Shown here: one piece after another, positions 13,380 to 25,900 of the stretch
How the letters are laid out: the number at the start of each line of letters is the position of its first letter
Numbering within the stretch: position 1 is the first letter of the stretch
Source: Scolanthus callimorphus
Taxonomy: Eukaryota > Cnidaria > Anthozoa > Actiniaria > Edwardsiidae
DNA: 64,000 nt
Direction of reading: 5' to 3'
NCBI GenBank assembly: GCA_033964015.1
Contig: CM066914.1
Location: 5,757,831-5,821,830, forward strand
The notes under the pieces: generated by a model
Told to the model about the DNA's origin: nothing
Seen by the model: only the letters and a program-made list of their open reading frames with translations
Database searches by the model: none
Program-made: the position numbers and the translations under genes

Positions 13380-16300
13380 ATAATAATAATATATCACATT
13401 TATATTGCGCAGTTATCAATGAGAAATTTTCAACTGCGCATTACAAAAGATGTTCGGTTTAAAATTTAAAATTTACAAAATAAATATTGTAAACAAAGAA
13501 TATTTCTAAATTTTAAAATAAATTAAAAGTCAATAAAAAGTCGATAAAATCAATAAAAAGTAAAATGAAAAGGAAACGCAAAAATAACTATTTAAATAAA
13601 TTTAAAACGCTTTCACAAATAGATGGGTCTTAAGTGCCCTCTTGAAGCCATTGATTGTGGAAATGTTACGAATTTCTCGTGGGAGATCGTTCCACAGCTT
13701 CGGCGCAGCAACCTCGAAGGCACGATCACCAAGAGTCTTTTTTGATTTTACCGTACTGTAATTAAGCATAAGGCTGTTATTGCTTCTAAGGGAGTAGTGT
13801 TTATCGTGCCTTCTTGAAATGAGATCCGTGAGGTACTGTGGCGCCAAGCCATGAATGGCCTTAAAAGTAGTGAGCAGCATTTTGAAAACAATGCGCTGCT
13901 TAACAGGTAGCCAATGTAGGGACTTCAATAATGGCGTAATGTGACAAAACTTCGCCTCTTTGAACACTAAACGAGCAGCGGCATTCTGAATGCGTTGCAG
14001 TTTCTTCAGCTGATATTCTGCTGACCCGAAAAGAACACTGTTACAGTAGTCAATTCGGCTTGAAATAAACGCATGAATGAGGGTCTCAGTGCAGCTCTTA
14101 GTTAAATACTGTCTGATCTTTCTAATATTGTAGAGATGAAAAAATGCTGCTGAGCAGACCTTATTAATATGGTGGTCCATAGATAAATGAGAATCAAACC
14201 AGACTCCAAGGTTTTTAACAGGGGAGTTGGGAGTGATTTTAGCGGCACCTACGTTCACATGAGTGAGATTGACTTTATCAAGCTGCTGCCGCGTTCCAAT
14301 AAGAAGGAACTCAGTTTTACTCTCATTTAAGAGAAGCCTGTTATGCTGCATCCAGCACTTAATTGCCTCAATAGAATTTTCCATGGCATCAAGAGCATCC
14401 GCCTGACCAGTCTCTTCTGCCGGACTGAACGATAAATATAATTGCGTATCGTCCGCGTAACAGTGGACTGATGGTAGATACGCCTTAGCCGTGTCAAGAA
14501 GAGAGCTCGCATAGATAGTGAAAAGGAGCGGCCCTAGGCAGGAACCTTGGGGGACACCGCAGCTCAACTCGAATCTCTTCGACTCACATCCCCTTACCGA
14601 CACCCGTTGCGCACGCCCTGAGAGGTAGGACTGGAACCATTGAAGTGCGGTGCCTTCAAAACCCAACCTGCTGAGCGCCGCCAATAAGATTGTATAGTCG
14701 ACTGTGTCGAAGGCAGCACTCAGATCAAGTAGTACGAGAAGGGTCACATGCTGCTTGTTCATATTGAGGAGGATGTCGTTTTTAACCTTTAATAAGGCAG
14801 TTTCCGTACTATGGTTTTGTCGATAGGACGATTGTGCTATTGGGTACAAGTTGTTAATGACCATATGGTTGTAAGTTTGATTAAATACTGCTTTTTCTGT
14901 CAGTTTAGATATAAACATTAAGTTACTGACAGGTCGAAAATTCTTAAACAAAATGTCCAAACCTAGCTTTTTTAGCAGAGGTAGTACCAAAGCTTCTTTC
15001 CAATCGTCCGGAAAATGGGCAGTTTGTAAGGAGCAGTTAATTATTTTAGTGATTATCGGAAGGAGGGAATCACATTGGCTGACCAGACGGGAAGGCATTG
15101 GATCAAGTGTGCAAGACTTCAGTGACGATTTTCGAATGAGTGTTTTGACATCCTCGTCCGTCAAGGTCTCGAAGTTGGTGAAAGACGGAGCAGGGCCTGC
15201 ATCAAGGGAAGAAGTACTCGACAGGTTTGACAATGGACAAGTAGATGTTGATACTTGTCCATCAATCTTTGCTTGAATCATTTCAATTTTTTCAACAAAG
15301 TACTTTCCTAAATCATTTGCAAAAATAGAAGCATCAAGATTAGGGGGCAAACCATCACCCTGCGCATGATTGAATAAGCGCTTGCTTTCTTGAAATAGCT
15401 TTCTTTGGTCACTGCTGTTCTCCTCGATTAGGTTGGTGTAAAAGTCGCGCCTCGCTTTATTCATGAGATTATTGAAAGTATTGCGCTTTTTCTTGAAATC
15501 AGCTAAGTCTGAATCAAGCTTTGAACGTCTCCATTTCTTTTCAGCGATCCTCCTTTCCCTTTTCGCGTTACGGATCTCATCAGAGTACCAAGGCACTCTC
15601 GGTCGTGCAAAAATGGTTTTGGTTTTAAGTGGTGCATGTTTGTCTATGGCAGCTTGTAATGTAGTATGGTAGGAAGTAACAAGCTCTACCAAATCATCAG
15701 GCGGATTCTGACAAAAATCCGAGCTGGCCAGCTCATCGTCCAGAGATTCCATATCAACAGCTCTATACTTTCTGTAAGATACCGTTCTAGAGCTTATAGG
15801 GGGTTTGGGATGATGCAGGAGACACAAAACCGACGCATGGTCTGAAACATATCGGTCAACTCTGGGCGTAGACCGTATAATCTGGTCAGTCTGGCGTGTG
15901 ATAGCAAGGTCTAAAGTGTGCCCCTGTATGTGGGTGGGTCCAACAACATGCTGTTGAAGACTAAAACACTCCAAAACATCAAGAAATTTAACGGCATCCC
16001 TGTCACCCTGGACATCAACGTGAAAATTAAAATCCCCAACCACCACTAGTTGTTCTTTGCATAAGACAATGTTCTCTAGATAATCACTGAACTCGGAACA
16101 GAAGGTGCTAGTGGGAATTCGATGGGCATCCGAGTCAGACTGTGGGCGATATATTATCAAAACTCGAAGGTCATGTGATTGGGCCGATTTAACAGTCCAT
16201 TCGGAAAACTCAAATGACACCTTAGCCCCTGCACTAACTTTGTTCACTGTTAAAGAATCCTTGAACATCAACGCTGTACCACCTCCTAGGCGACCAACAC

Positions 16301-16940
16301 GTCCGTGATCTAACAGGTGATACCCATCAGGGCAAAGCTGAGATCTAATAACATCATCATTAGGGCTGAGCCAAGTCTCTGTGATCGCCACTAAGTCAAC
16401 TTTGCTCTCACAGACGTAATCAAAGATGACAGCCGACTTATTTCGAACAGAGCGAGGGTTTAGTAAACACAGTGTCAGAGATGCACCTGCGTTGTTATTC
16501 GAAGGCAGTCGATCAACAGAGATAAGATTCGATGGATTTGCTTTTGGCTGGCCTGTAGGACGCGTCCTCGACCGTGATACAATAGTGCTTATGGCATTAT
16601 TGTCAGGACCGGGGTTCAGTTTAAAGACTAAATCCCCTACGTCCAGTACCATGTGAAATGTTGAGGTCGAGTTTGCATAGTAGGCACATGGGCATTTGTG
16701 TCGCCTCAATTTAAAATTTTTATGTGGCCTTGCAAAAACTAACCATGGGGCAATGCCAGAACAATTTGCCCACGGGCACACATCGTTCGAAAAAATTCGA
16801 GAAAACTCGGGAGAAAAGGCGTTGTGCCCATCGCACCTTGGAAAAGGATCGCAGAAACAAAAGACAAAAAATGTCACTTTGAGCAAAAGTTTCGATGGTG
16901 TTGCAAAACCACTAGCCATATTTTTAAATAAAATCTTCTT
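13380..16940 (-). mobile_element. L2/CR1-like non-LTR retrotransposon, apparently complete coding region
   Basis: On the minus strand a single long ORF (13602-16919) is followed by an A-rich 3' region that ends in a short (ATT/TAA)n run near 13375-13390. Just before it lies a segment containing gcgcaatataaatg, the kind of 3' end common in L2/CR1-like LINEs. The 5' boundary is not visible; any 5' UTR would lie above 16919. Target-site duplications were not identified. The uninterrupted ORF suggests recent insertion. It lies head to head with, and about 4 kb upstream of, the cadherin gene. Confidence 0.85.
13602..16919 (-). CDS. LINE polyprotein: APE endonuclease plus reverse transcriptase
   Basis: This 1105-residue protein would nick target DNA and reverse-transcribe its own RNA (target-primed reverse transcription). 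It starts at an ATG with a hydrophobic stretch (about residues 10-24). NPGP occurs at 102-105 (16605-16616), resembling the end of a 2A peptide. Residues about 145-370 are an apurinic endonuclease-like domain with LLNPRS, ITETWL, GDFNFH and SDH motifs. Residues about 640-890 are the reverse transcriptase, with FRPVSN, LDLSAAFDTVD, GVPQGSCLGPLLF and the catalytic YADD at 821-824. The C-terminal region is of the usual LINE type. No stop or frameshift interrupts it. Clade assignment to L2/CR1 is from motif style and the short-repeat tail; Crack, Rex1 or Daphne are alternatives. Confidence 0.93.
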   Translation of the reverse strand: MASGFATPSKLLLKVTFFVFCFCDPFPRCDGHNAFSPEFSRIFSNDVCPWANCSGIAPWLVFARPHKNFKLRRHKCPCAYYANSTSTFHMVLDVGDLVFKLNPGPDNNAISTIVSRSRTRPTGQPKANPSNLISVDRLPSNNNAGASLTLCLLNPRSVRNKSAVIFDYVCESKVDLVAITETWLSPNDDVIRSQLCPDGYHLLDHGRVGRLGGGTALMFKDSLTVNKVSAGAKVSFEFSEWTVKSAQSHDLRVLIIYRPQSDSDAHRIPTSTFCSEFSDYLENIVLCKEQLVVVGDFNFHVDVQGDRDAVKFLDVLECFSLQQHVVGPTHIQGHTLDLAITRQTDQIIRSTPRVDRYVSDHASVLCLLHHPKPPISSRTVSYRKYRAVDMESLDDELASSDFCQNPPDDLVELVTSYHTTLQAAIDKHAPLKTKTIFARPRVPWYSDEIRNAKRERRIAEKKWRRSKLDSDLADFKKKRNTFNNLMNKARRDFYTNLIEENSSDQRKLFQESKRLFNHAQGDGLPPNLDASIFANDLGKYFVEKIEMIQAKIDGQVSTSTCPLSNLSSTSSLDAGPAPSFTNFETLTDEDVKTLIRKSSLKSCTLDPMPSRLVSQCDSLLPIITKIINCSLQTAHFPDDWKEALVLPLLKKLGLDILFKNFRPVSNLMFISKLTEKAVFNQTYNHMVINNLYPIAQSSYRQNHSTETALLKVKNDILLNMNKQHVTLLVLLDLSAAFDTVDYTILLAALSRLGFEGTALQWFQSYLSGRAQRVSVRGCESKRFELSCGVPQGSCLGPLLFTIYASSLLDTAKAYLPSVHCYADDTQLYLSFSPAEETGQADALDAMENSIEAIKCWMQHNRLLLNESKTEFLLIGTRQQLDKVNLTHVNVGAAKITPNSPVKNLGVWFDSHLSMDHHINKVCSAAFFHLYNIRKIRQYLTKSCTETLIHAFISSRIDYCNSVLFGSAEYQLKKLQRIQNAAARLVFKEAKFCHITPLLKSLHWLPVKQRIVFKMLLTTFKAIHGLAPQYLTDLISRRHDKHYSLRSNNSLMLNYSTVKSKKTLGDRAFEVAAPKLWNDLPREIRNISTINGFKRALKTHLFVKAF

Positions 16941-19900
16941 TTCCCAAGATGTTCACTTGAAATTTAATCCTTTGACCTATTTCCTTTTATTTATTTCCTT
17001 TTTCTTACTTATTAATTGTTTATATTGTTATTCCCTTTGTTATATAATATTATTATATTTTATTATTGATCAATCTACTGTAGACAATGTGTAAACGTAT
17101 TTATTATCGTCTTCTAATATCCCTCACAACTAAGTAATGATTATCTAGATATATCAATAACAGAATTCAGCAGATAGAATTAATTAACATGAGAGATTTG
17201 CGAAAAACCGAGATCAAAAGCAGCGGCAGTAAAAGGAAAACACAAGTGAGAAATGTTTATCAAATTTAATTATCAGTTGGAGACAAAATAAACAATTCAG
17301 CAGTCAGGAGTATAGAGGCGTAAAGCCCGCGAGAAAACAAAGATAGAACAGGATACAGGCCGTAGTAAACCAAAACAGAGTGTGACGAAAGACAAAGTAA
17401 CGCAATCTTATGCAAATTCAGAGTTACAGTACGATTCACGGTAGAGTGAACCTAGAACTTCGCTTGGAGTGAATATTTAATTAGAACTCAAAAATTATGT
17501 CAGAAAACTGATAAATGAGATGTCTAGAATACGAACTAATTGCAAGGAAGCAACCGATAGGGAATAAAAGGAATTTTTGAGTATACTTAAGTTCGTGAAA
17601 GCGTAGACCAGTCACTCGCCGTCGAGAGTTAGAACACTAGGTTCTTGGTTGTACTTGGCGGGAAACTTGAAGTCGGCTCGTTGTCCAAGAAACTGTCGAA
17701 AACCACCTTGGATCGATTCCACCGCCACCAATCGACTGAAGCAGACTTTACCCTGGTTTTCTGGATAATTCAGGAGGTTTTGGATGAAACGGCTAGTAAA
17801 AATTTGATTTTTTGTGGCTTTAGATCTAGAACCCGACTTAACCCGACTTCCCGACGATGCAGTACGATTTCAGCCACTTGCATATCACAAGTAGAGAAAC
17901 ATCGATACATGCATGTTCATGTTCATGGCATGTTCATTATCACTACGAGAGCGTCGCACAGGAAATGTTCTTCATGTTTAAAGACGGCGTAATTATGTCG
18001 CTATAATTATGTCAGCCAGCGGCGTGTTTCTAGCGTATTTGGGTGGTCTTCTTGAGATGTGTAAAGGTGGTGTCTGGTTTGAAAGCTCGAAACATGTGCG
18101 AAACAATTGTTCGCCTTCTTGTTAATGCACGCTAAGTTGCCCTCTATAATTGACCTTAAAAAGACAGGCAGAGTAAGAGAGAATATAAGGACTACTATAA
18201 TACGAAATATAAGGACTACTGACTTGCGAGATTGCGTAGAATATGTCTGCTACTTAGTCAAAATAAATTCCAAATAACCCAAATAAATATTTAGCTAAAA
18301 ATAAACAGAAATGCTATCTGGAGATATCAATCAGAGTTAGAGTAGAGTTTCTCCCACTGGGACTGATCGTGTCCCACAAACACTATGTCATGACTTCCGA
18401 ATTATTGAAGTTGCAAAGTTCATTTTTCGGGGCCAAAAAGTTTGTTTTGCAATTTTAACAGATTGAACCCTAAGTTTTTCGTTTTCTTTTCTACCCTGCT
18501 GATTAATAGTCTACAACTTCCTATTCGTGGATATTAATAGTTTTTACATTCCAAAAAAAGAATTTTTAATTTCATTCAAACCCTCAAATCGACGAAAAAT
18601 CACCCAAAATATCTCGGGAGGGCAGCTTCTCCCGAAAACGTTCCATTGTTTTCCACCCGAGTCCGAGTCTTTCGGATAAAACTAACGTAATTTTGTATAA
18701 GGGAAACCTTTCGGCCGGAGAATTGTCCGGTGTAGTCCTGGTACTGTTCTCGAGTCAGAAAATCAAAATTGTTAAACATAGACACTCATATCGCGGTCGA
18801 TCAAGTCGCTGATTTTGAAGATCAGGAATTCGCGACCACCGCGAAATGATACCAGAACGACAAGTCATTATACAGCTATTTCCATGAAGGTTGTCGGTCT
18901 TGTGCGCGCTCAAACCTACGCGACCAGGCCGAAGGTCAGTGTGGGTAGAAATACAATATCATATTTTGTTGATGGGTAGAAATAAAATATCATATTTTGT
19001 TCAGACCTCACTGTATGGATGCTAAATTCTACAAACCAAATCCAGAAATGTCCAGTAACTGGTGTTTACTAGTCATTGAGTCGATTCAAGGCCTCCTAAG
19101 CCAGACAACTTTGCGGTCTAGGCACCCGCGTACGGCTTCCTACAACGTTTTCAAAACAGCTGTATGAAAATAAAAGTTTATAGTTTCACCACCCAACCAC
19201 AAGCCTTCAATAAATGTCTATTTTTAACTATTTCAAATTTCACGTGGTTTTCGATATTCCGTCAACTCAGCCGTTTGTAGTACTAAAAACAGTGGCGTTG
19301 GCGTAGTCAGAATTTTGCCAACAGGGGAGCCCAACGGGGGAGACAGGGGGGCTAGCGGCCCTTTTCGTTGCTAATGTTCCCATACATTTAGACATTTTGT
19401 CACATATTTACTGTATTTTAGTAATTCAAAAGAGGGGGAACCGGGACCCCTAGGATCCCCCCTGGATACGCCCCTGAAAAATGCCTCGAAACGGCTTCTT
19501 ATTTTTAGCTAAGGCCTACGCCAGAGACGCGCCGTTCCTATCCAAAACAATAGAAAGCAAATTGTTCTTCTTGTTTTCTATTATAAAGTCTAATGAAGCG
19601 GCATCCTTTTTTAAAGGAAAGGATCAACAGAAGAAGTTTGCGCTGTGCCTTACCGAACTTTTTGGTTGGGGAACTAGAAGAACAACTTGCTTTGTAGGCT
19701 TTTCTGTGGAAATATTCGGCATTCGACCGGGCAGCAGCCCGTTTGCGCAACTGTACTGTTTGCATCACAGAATTACTACAGAAAATGGACAGCAATGTTT
19801 ACAAAAAGTAGAATTATCACTTCTTTTTATCACATCTTTTTCTTACCACAAAGTATCTCCGCATGCATAAGACCCGATAAACAATTCGAAAAAAAGCCCT

Positions 19901-20788
19901 TCTATAGACAAAACCGGACTAAACCAAGCTCACGAAATGGACCACGAAGTCTAATTTTCTACTTTTCGTTACAGTTTGCAACAACGGCTCCTTTCGTCAA
20001 GAGCCACCGTTAAAAAACTAAATGAATAAATAAAGTAAAAAAAGTTAGTACACGCACAATTTATAGTTAAAGAATTCACTAGGCAGGTGACAAGTTTGTT
20101 GACCAAAACTTTGGCTTTGCCACCCGTAAAGCAAACGAATATTGTTGAGGGAATTATTAAACTGTCATTTTGATTGTTACTTTTGATTTGAGATATAATT
20201 AACAGTTTTGATTTACCAGATTTGTGCTACAAGTACGACAAAGCCGTATTTGTAATGCCTATTAATTTCAAAACAGTAGCAGAGCGTGGATACTTTTTAT
20301 GGCACACTTTGAGGGGCTTGGATCCTGTAACCGCACCCCACGCTAATAAGCCGTAACCTGTTACACGAATCACAACTAAAATAGATCATTATCATTCACA
20401 CGGGAGAATTCTAGCACCTTCTATGAACTCTCTTACCACAGTAGCGTTACATATGTAATCATAAACGTAAAGCGTGGAACTTCGAAAAGAAAAGGCGAAA
20501 GAGCTTAGCGGTTTAACAGGACAATTTGTAGACTACTTAAGTCTTAAGTACGACGATTCTTGTTGCGTGACAAGGTCCAGTTTAAGGACGTCGAGTAGAC
20601 TGATTGGTTTGAAACCCCGTGAAGACGCTAGACTTCCCACGCCAGATTTAAAACCCGTTGCTGAGAAATTCCTGCCACTGCAAGCGTTGCGCTCGCATTT
20701 CGACAAGGTGGACATTTTCTACAACATACTCAAGATGCTGGAAAACAGCTTTTGTTACCACGTGAAATGAGTACATTTGTCATTTGTC
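16920..20788. other. intergenic DNA between LINE and cadherin start
   Basis: No gene is supported. It holds a tandem copy of a segment of about 28 bases containing gggtagaaata near 18950-19005 and a hAT-like fragment at 19290-19476. Immediately upstream of the cadherin start, a 98-codon open frame (20474-20770) is probably 5' leader or promoter sequence. A clear TATA box was not found. Confidence 0.5.
19290..19476. mobile_element. possible hAT-like non-autonomous element fragment
   Basis: The left end begins cagtggcg and the right end finishes with ggatacgcccctg, whose reverse complement cagggggcgtatcc-like end is typical of hAT-type MITEs. No convincing 8-bp target duplication was seen. A similar right-end segment (cctggatacgcccct) recurs near 59174-59190. 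Confidence 0.3.
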
Positions 20789-22970
20789 ATGGCCAGAAAT
20801 TGTAAAACTTTGTGCTTGTTTTTTGGGCTGCTCGGTGTTTTAGTACACTCTGCGTCAAGTGCGACCGTTATCGATGTAACAATTCCAGAATCCACGAACA
20901 CTGCTGTTATTTACCGTTTTCCTTTTCCTGGAGGCGGAGAGTACTATTACTTGGAAAGCGCACAATATATGGACTCGCTTAAATCTGTTAAGCAGTTCTT
21001 TAATGTGTCTGAGGCGGGGATTGTCGCGATAAACGAGAGATTTGAGTATCGCAATGGCGAGAGTAACAAATTTAAACTCACAGTCGTCAAACGGAAAAGA
21101 AAAGAAACTAGCGGAGGCGCTGCTACGACATTATTTGCAACAATTCTTGACTCCAATAACCATTTCCCGACTTTTGGTTCAACTATCTATAATGGGACTA
21201 TTCAAGAGAAATCTCCCCAAGGGACGCTAGTACAGGGATTAGAAACTTGCTACGCCGAGGACAAAGACAATGGCGAATTAACATACAGCATAATCGCTGG
21301 GAACTCTAAAGGGTTCTTTGAGCCTACAACTGTTAAGATAGGGAAGGGAACGTTTTTCCAGCTCAAAGCCTCAAGTGTGCCTATTGTTATTCAACCCGAC
21401 GAGCCGAGTATCATAAATCTTATTATACAAGCTTCAGACGAAAGCACAAGCAGCGAAAGCTTCCGCCACACGGCTACGGCAAGATTAGTGGTACGCGTAG
21501 AACGTGCAAATGATGAGACGCCGAAGTTTGAGAAAGAAACGTACGAGGCCTCTATAGCGGAAGAAGCGGTCATTGACAGCCCAGTTGTACGCGTTCATGC
21601 AAAAGACAGGGACAGTGACTTGAGTGGGAGCGTCTATTATTACCTCAACCCGCTGTCCAGCTACTTCACGATAAACCCTATCAGCGGATTGATCATTCTC
21701 GTGCGACAACTCGACTACAATGTCCAGAAAGAGTATAACATAGAGGTACAGGCAACAGATCGCGGCTCACCGCGTCTCAAGGCGTCTACCAGAGTCAAAA
21801 TCAATATCAGAGAAGACTCGGCTTTTGCTCCACCACCAGATGCTGCTAATCCGGGTCCAAACACGGCGCCGTTTTTTCCCAGGGTGGGACTTGCCGCTAC
21901 TGTGCGCGAAGACTTACCACTGGGTGCCTTTGTATTCCACGTAGAAGTAAATGATAACGACCCCCCCGGACCCAACCAACGTCTAAGATTTTCAAGATCA
22001 GGAGAAGGCTCGGAATTTTTTACTATTGATGAGTACTCCGGGGTGGTCACGTTGGCAAATTCGTTAGATTATGAGGCAAACCCGCACGTGTTAAATTTTA
22101 CGGTAACCGCAACTGACCAAGGTTCTCCACCCTTATCTGCGTCTACTAGTCTAGTTATATATGTCAAAGACGTTAACGAGAATCGTAATCCGCCTGTATT
22201 CACCCCTCCAACGAAAGTCATTGATGTGAAGGAAAGCACCCCCATAGGGACGTCCATTTTCAAGGTGTCAGCTAGCGACAACGACGCAGGCCCAGACGGG
22301 ACGATGCGGTACGTAGCCATCAGTGGAGAAGCCGCGGCTTTAGTTGCGGTCAATGAAACCACCGGGATTATCACTACCGTGGCTTATCTCGACCGTGAAA
22401 GCAGCGCTTACAAGGATGTCATAATACAGGCCTACGACATTGGAAGCTTTCCGCGTTTTTCCAAATTACTTTTGAGAATCCACGTAGAACCCGTAGATGA
22501 TGTTTATCCTGAATTCACTGAGCCTATGTACAATGCAAGTGTCCCGGATGGATCTCCTGAAGGCACGTTTGTCATCGCGCTTCACGCGACTGACCGAGAA
22601 GGGAAACAGATCTCATATTCTATCAAGAATCAAGCTAATGATCCTTTTCGCGTAGAGGATACCACGGGTGTCATTCGCACTTCTAGGGAGATTAATAGGA
22701 AAATGAACGACAAGAAGTTGAATCAACTTTTGATAGAAGCAAATGACGGGACAAGAAAGGCAATAACGCTCGTTAATGTGTACATAATTAGCTCCCGAGG
22801 TGTAGTACCTGAGTTTGTGATTCAAAAGTATGGGATAACAGTTCCAGAGAACATGGGTGCCATCGATAGCTTGTTGTGTATAGCGGCTAGAGACGGAGAT
22901 GAGGGGAAGATCAAGTATTCTATTAGTACTGGTGTCGGGAATGACCGGTTTGCAGTTGGCGAAAATTCTG
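20789..22970 (+). CDS. cadherin exon 1: signal peptide, EC1 to part of EC7
   Basis: It starts MARN followed by a hydrophobic signal segment ([14 protein letters not shown]). It then covers EC1 (atypical, no canonical calcium linker) to EC6 and the first part of EC7. It ends in ...VGENSG before the donor gtaagt at 22971 (phase 1). An upstream in-frame TTG at 20777 is not needed as a start. Confidence 0.9.
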
Positions 22971-25900
22971 GTAAGTATAGTACTAGTACTAGAAGAAATT
23001 GTTAGGCCCATCCAGAGCGCGACGTCTGGTGCCGCAAATTAGGTGCCGCATGGCACAAGCTCGACGCCATTTCAAACGCCGAGCTCTGTGTTGTACCGAA
23101 CTGAATGCATAAATTATGCTTACATTGTACTGCAGACCAAATGAAAGCGTAGTGCCCGTATGCCTTATGTAGTTTTCCTCATTGGGATCGGCACATTAAA
23201 ATCAACGCCTGAATCAGGTCGATCCCATTACATTGAAGTCGACCTAACTCGACCTAAATAGGCAATTAAATTCGACACGACGTTGGCGCGACATATGAAT
23301 TCAGCTTCAGCTTCAGCGTATTGAGGAGATATAACTGGTGGTTTCCTATTTTTCCAGCACTAAGATTAGAGAAAAGGCTGTGTGGATCACAGTTGAATGC
23401 ATGCGCAATTGTAGGGTGTATGCGCATGATCATTAGGAACCTACTTGAAGATAGAACAAGCTATGAATCAACATTATTTTGCTTGCCTGCGCTTGCGCGA
23501 TTCACACTAAACATAAACAATTTGTTTTTAGCATGAGTCCCCTCGATGAGACCTGGGAGCTCTTGCAATGAATGCATAATAATATTTAAAAAAAAAAAAA
23601 CGTAAACAAAGGCAGATACTAGGTAACGCAATGTTTTGATTTTCGCCATGTACTTGCGAACATCAGCCCTTAGACACGTGCGGTCAATGGTTATCACTGA
23701 TTGAATTGATGACAAAAATCAATGATTGCATTGATGATAAAATCAGGCCAATAAAACGAAAGCTAACGTGTTCGTCTCTCTTCCAAACAGGTCGATTCTC
23801 ACTCCTGAAATCGTTTGACTACGAACTTGAGAATGGCTACAATGTTAAGGTTGAGGCTAAGACACCATTCGACAAGTCCGCTCTGGTGGACGTAGATCTA
23901 AAAGTCAGTAATGTGGACGACCCTCCGAGCTTTTCCAAAACTCAGTACGCCATAACGGTCGCAGAAGACGCTGGAATTGGGACCACGATTCTTGACGGTG
24001 GCTTTGGGTTCGTATTCCATGATCAAGATTCAAATCCCGAGTTGTACGAGTGCTCTTTAGGAGATGTCACAACTCTGTACGTTTGGGAGCACATTGAAAT
24101 AGTGCGCGTAGGCAGCGAATGCCAGCTGAAGGTCAAGGAAGTCTTCAAGCATCATCACGCACCTCAATTCACATTCAAAGTTCGTGCCACCAATACTATG
24201 TTCCCTAACGTTTTCGCTACAACAATCGTCGATCTGCAAGTCACAGATGCTAATAACCACAGCCCCGAGTTCTTGCAGTCAAGTTATTGGGTCAGTGTTT
24301 CAGATACGTTCACTACTGGTTCGACTCTGTTAACAGTGAGTGCAACCGATTTGGACCTAGAGCTGGGAAACCAACAAATTTTGTACTCCACGGACACCAC
24401 CTCCGCGTCTTCCAGGTAAGAGGTCTTCCTGGTATTTTATTTCCCTGGAAAGTGGTCTTTCTGATAATGTTTCTGCTGGAAAAGGTCTTTCTGGTAATGT
24501 ATTTTCCTGGAAAGTGGTCTACCTTGTAATTTGTCTTCCTATCTGGTAATTATTTTTTTCTGGAAAGTGGTCTTTGGTCTTTTTGGTAATTCATGTCTTC
24601 CTGGAAAGTGGTCTATTTGGTAATTTTTATTCCTGGCAAGTGGCCTTCCTGGTTATTTTTATTCCTGGAGAGGGTCTTTCTGGTAATTTCTATTCCTGTC
24701 ATCGCGATGATGTGATCGCTTTGTAGCTAAAGGGCCATTTAACAAAACTAAATATTTTTTACATCACCAAAAGTGTGCTAAAATCGTAACACCGCTACTT
24801 TAATTGATTGTCTAACATGATATTGTTTCTCTTAATCCAGGTTCCGGATTGACCGCCAAACTGGTACCATAAAAACTGCCGCCTCGCTGGCCGAAGGCTC
24901 TGTGTATACGTTCTCGGTCACTGCGACAGACACAGGTAAAGTATATTTTAAAACAGGTTATGAAAACTGTATTTAAAACCTATTCAACCTACAGGCTGTA
25001 TCGGCTATTATAAGTGTGCACCTCCCAGACATTGTATGTATTTAATTGTATGTATTTATTTTGTATGTATTTAAAACCTGTTCAACCTACAGGCTGTATC
25101 GGCTGTTATAAGTGTGCACCTCCCAGAAAGACGACAGATTAACGTGGAGATGAAACTTTGTGAGAGAACCTTTCGGCCGGCATTCGGATTCTTATTATCA
25201 CCAGGGAGTTATGGGAGAATGGAGGTGAAAATGCATAAATTATCCCACCTCATGATCCTTTCGCCTTCGCTACTGAATTGTGCTAAGTTGAATTTCATGA
25301 TATGTCATTTACTTTGGTATTTAAACTATAGTGTTTTAACAGGATTTCGGCCACTGAGAAATATCGTAATTCGGTGCGCGATTTTGTGAAACTGAAACCT
25401 CTATTTTTCGGCAGGGACTCCGCCGATGAAGGGCGCAACACAAGTCACAGTGTCAGTAGCATCAGATATCGCGACCTTTGTGTCGTTCAAGGACCCAAGT
25501 TTCTCCAAGAACATTAGCGAGAACCTTATCGTTGGCAATCCGGTAATCACGGTGCAAGCTGCCGGCCCGGACGGCAAACCTGTCACCTACACCATCGTGG
25601 GCGGTAATAAAGACGATGTGTTTCGCGTGGAACCGGACACGGGACAAATATTAGTGAACAGAGCATTGGACTACGAACAGCAGAAGAGTTATAAACTTGT
25701 GGTGCGAGCTACATGTGGGACTTGTACACCTACACTGGCTAAAGATACTACAGTGGACATCACTGTTATAGATGTAAATGATAATATTCCCGTCTTCTTA
25801 CTGAGCGCAACTACGACCCTCACTGTGGATAATTATACTCCCAATAACACACAAGTCTTAAAGGTAAGGCGTACTTTTAAAGAGCCTGTGTCAGCCACTC

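Noticed and set aside
20474..20770. 98-codon frame just upstream of the cadherin
   Set aside because: No domain, different frame and no splice link; more likely 5' leader.
20777..20788. Cadherin start at an upstream TTG
   Set aside because: The ATG at 20789 directly precedes a good signal peptide; a non-ATG start is not needed.
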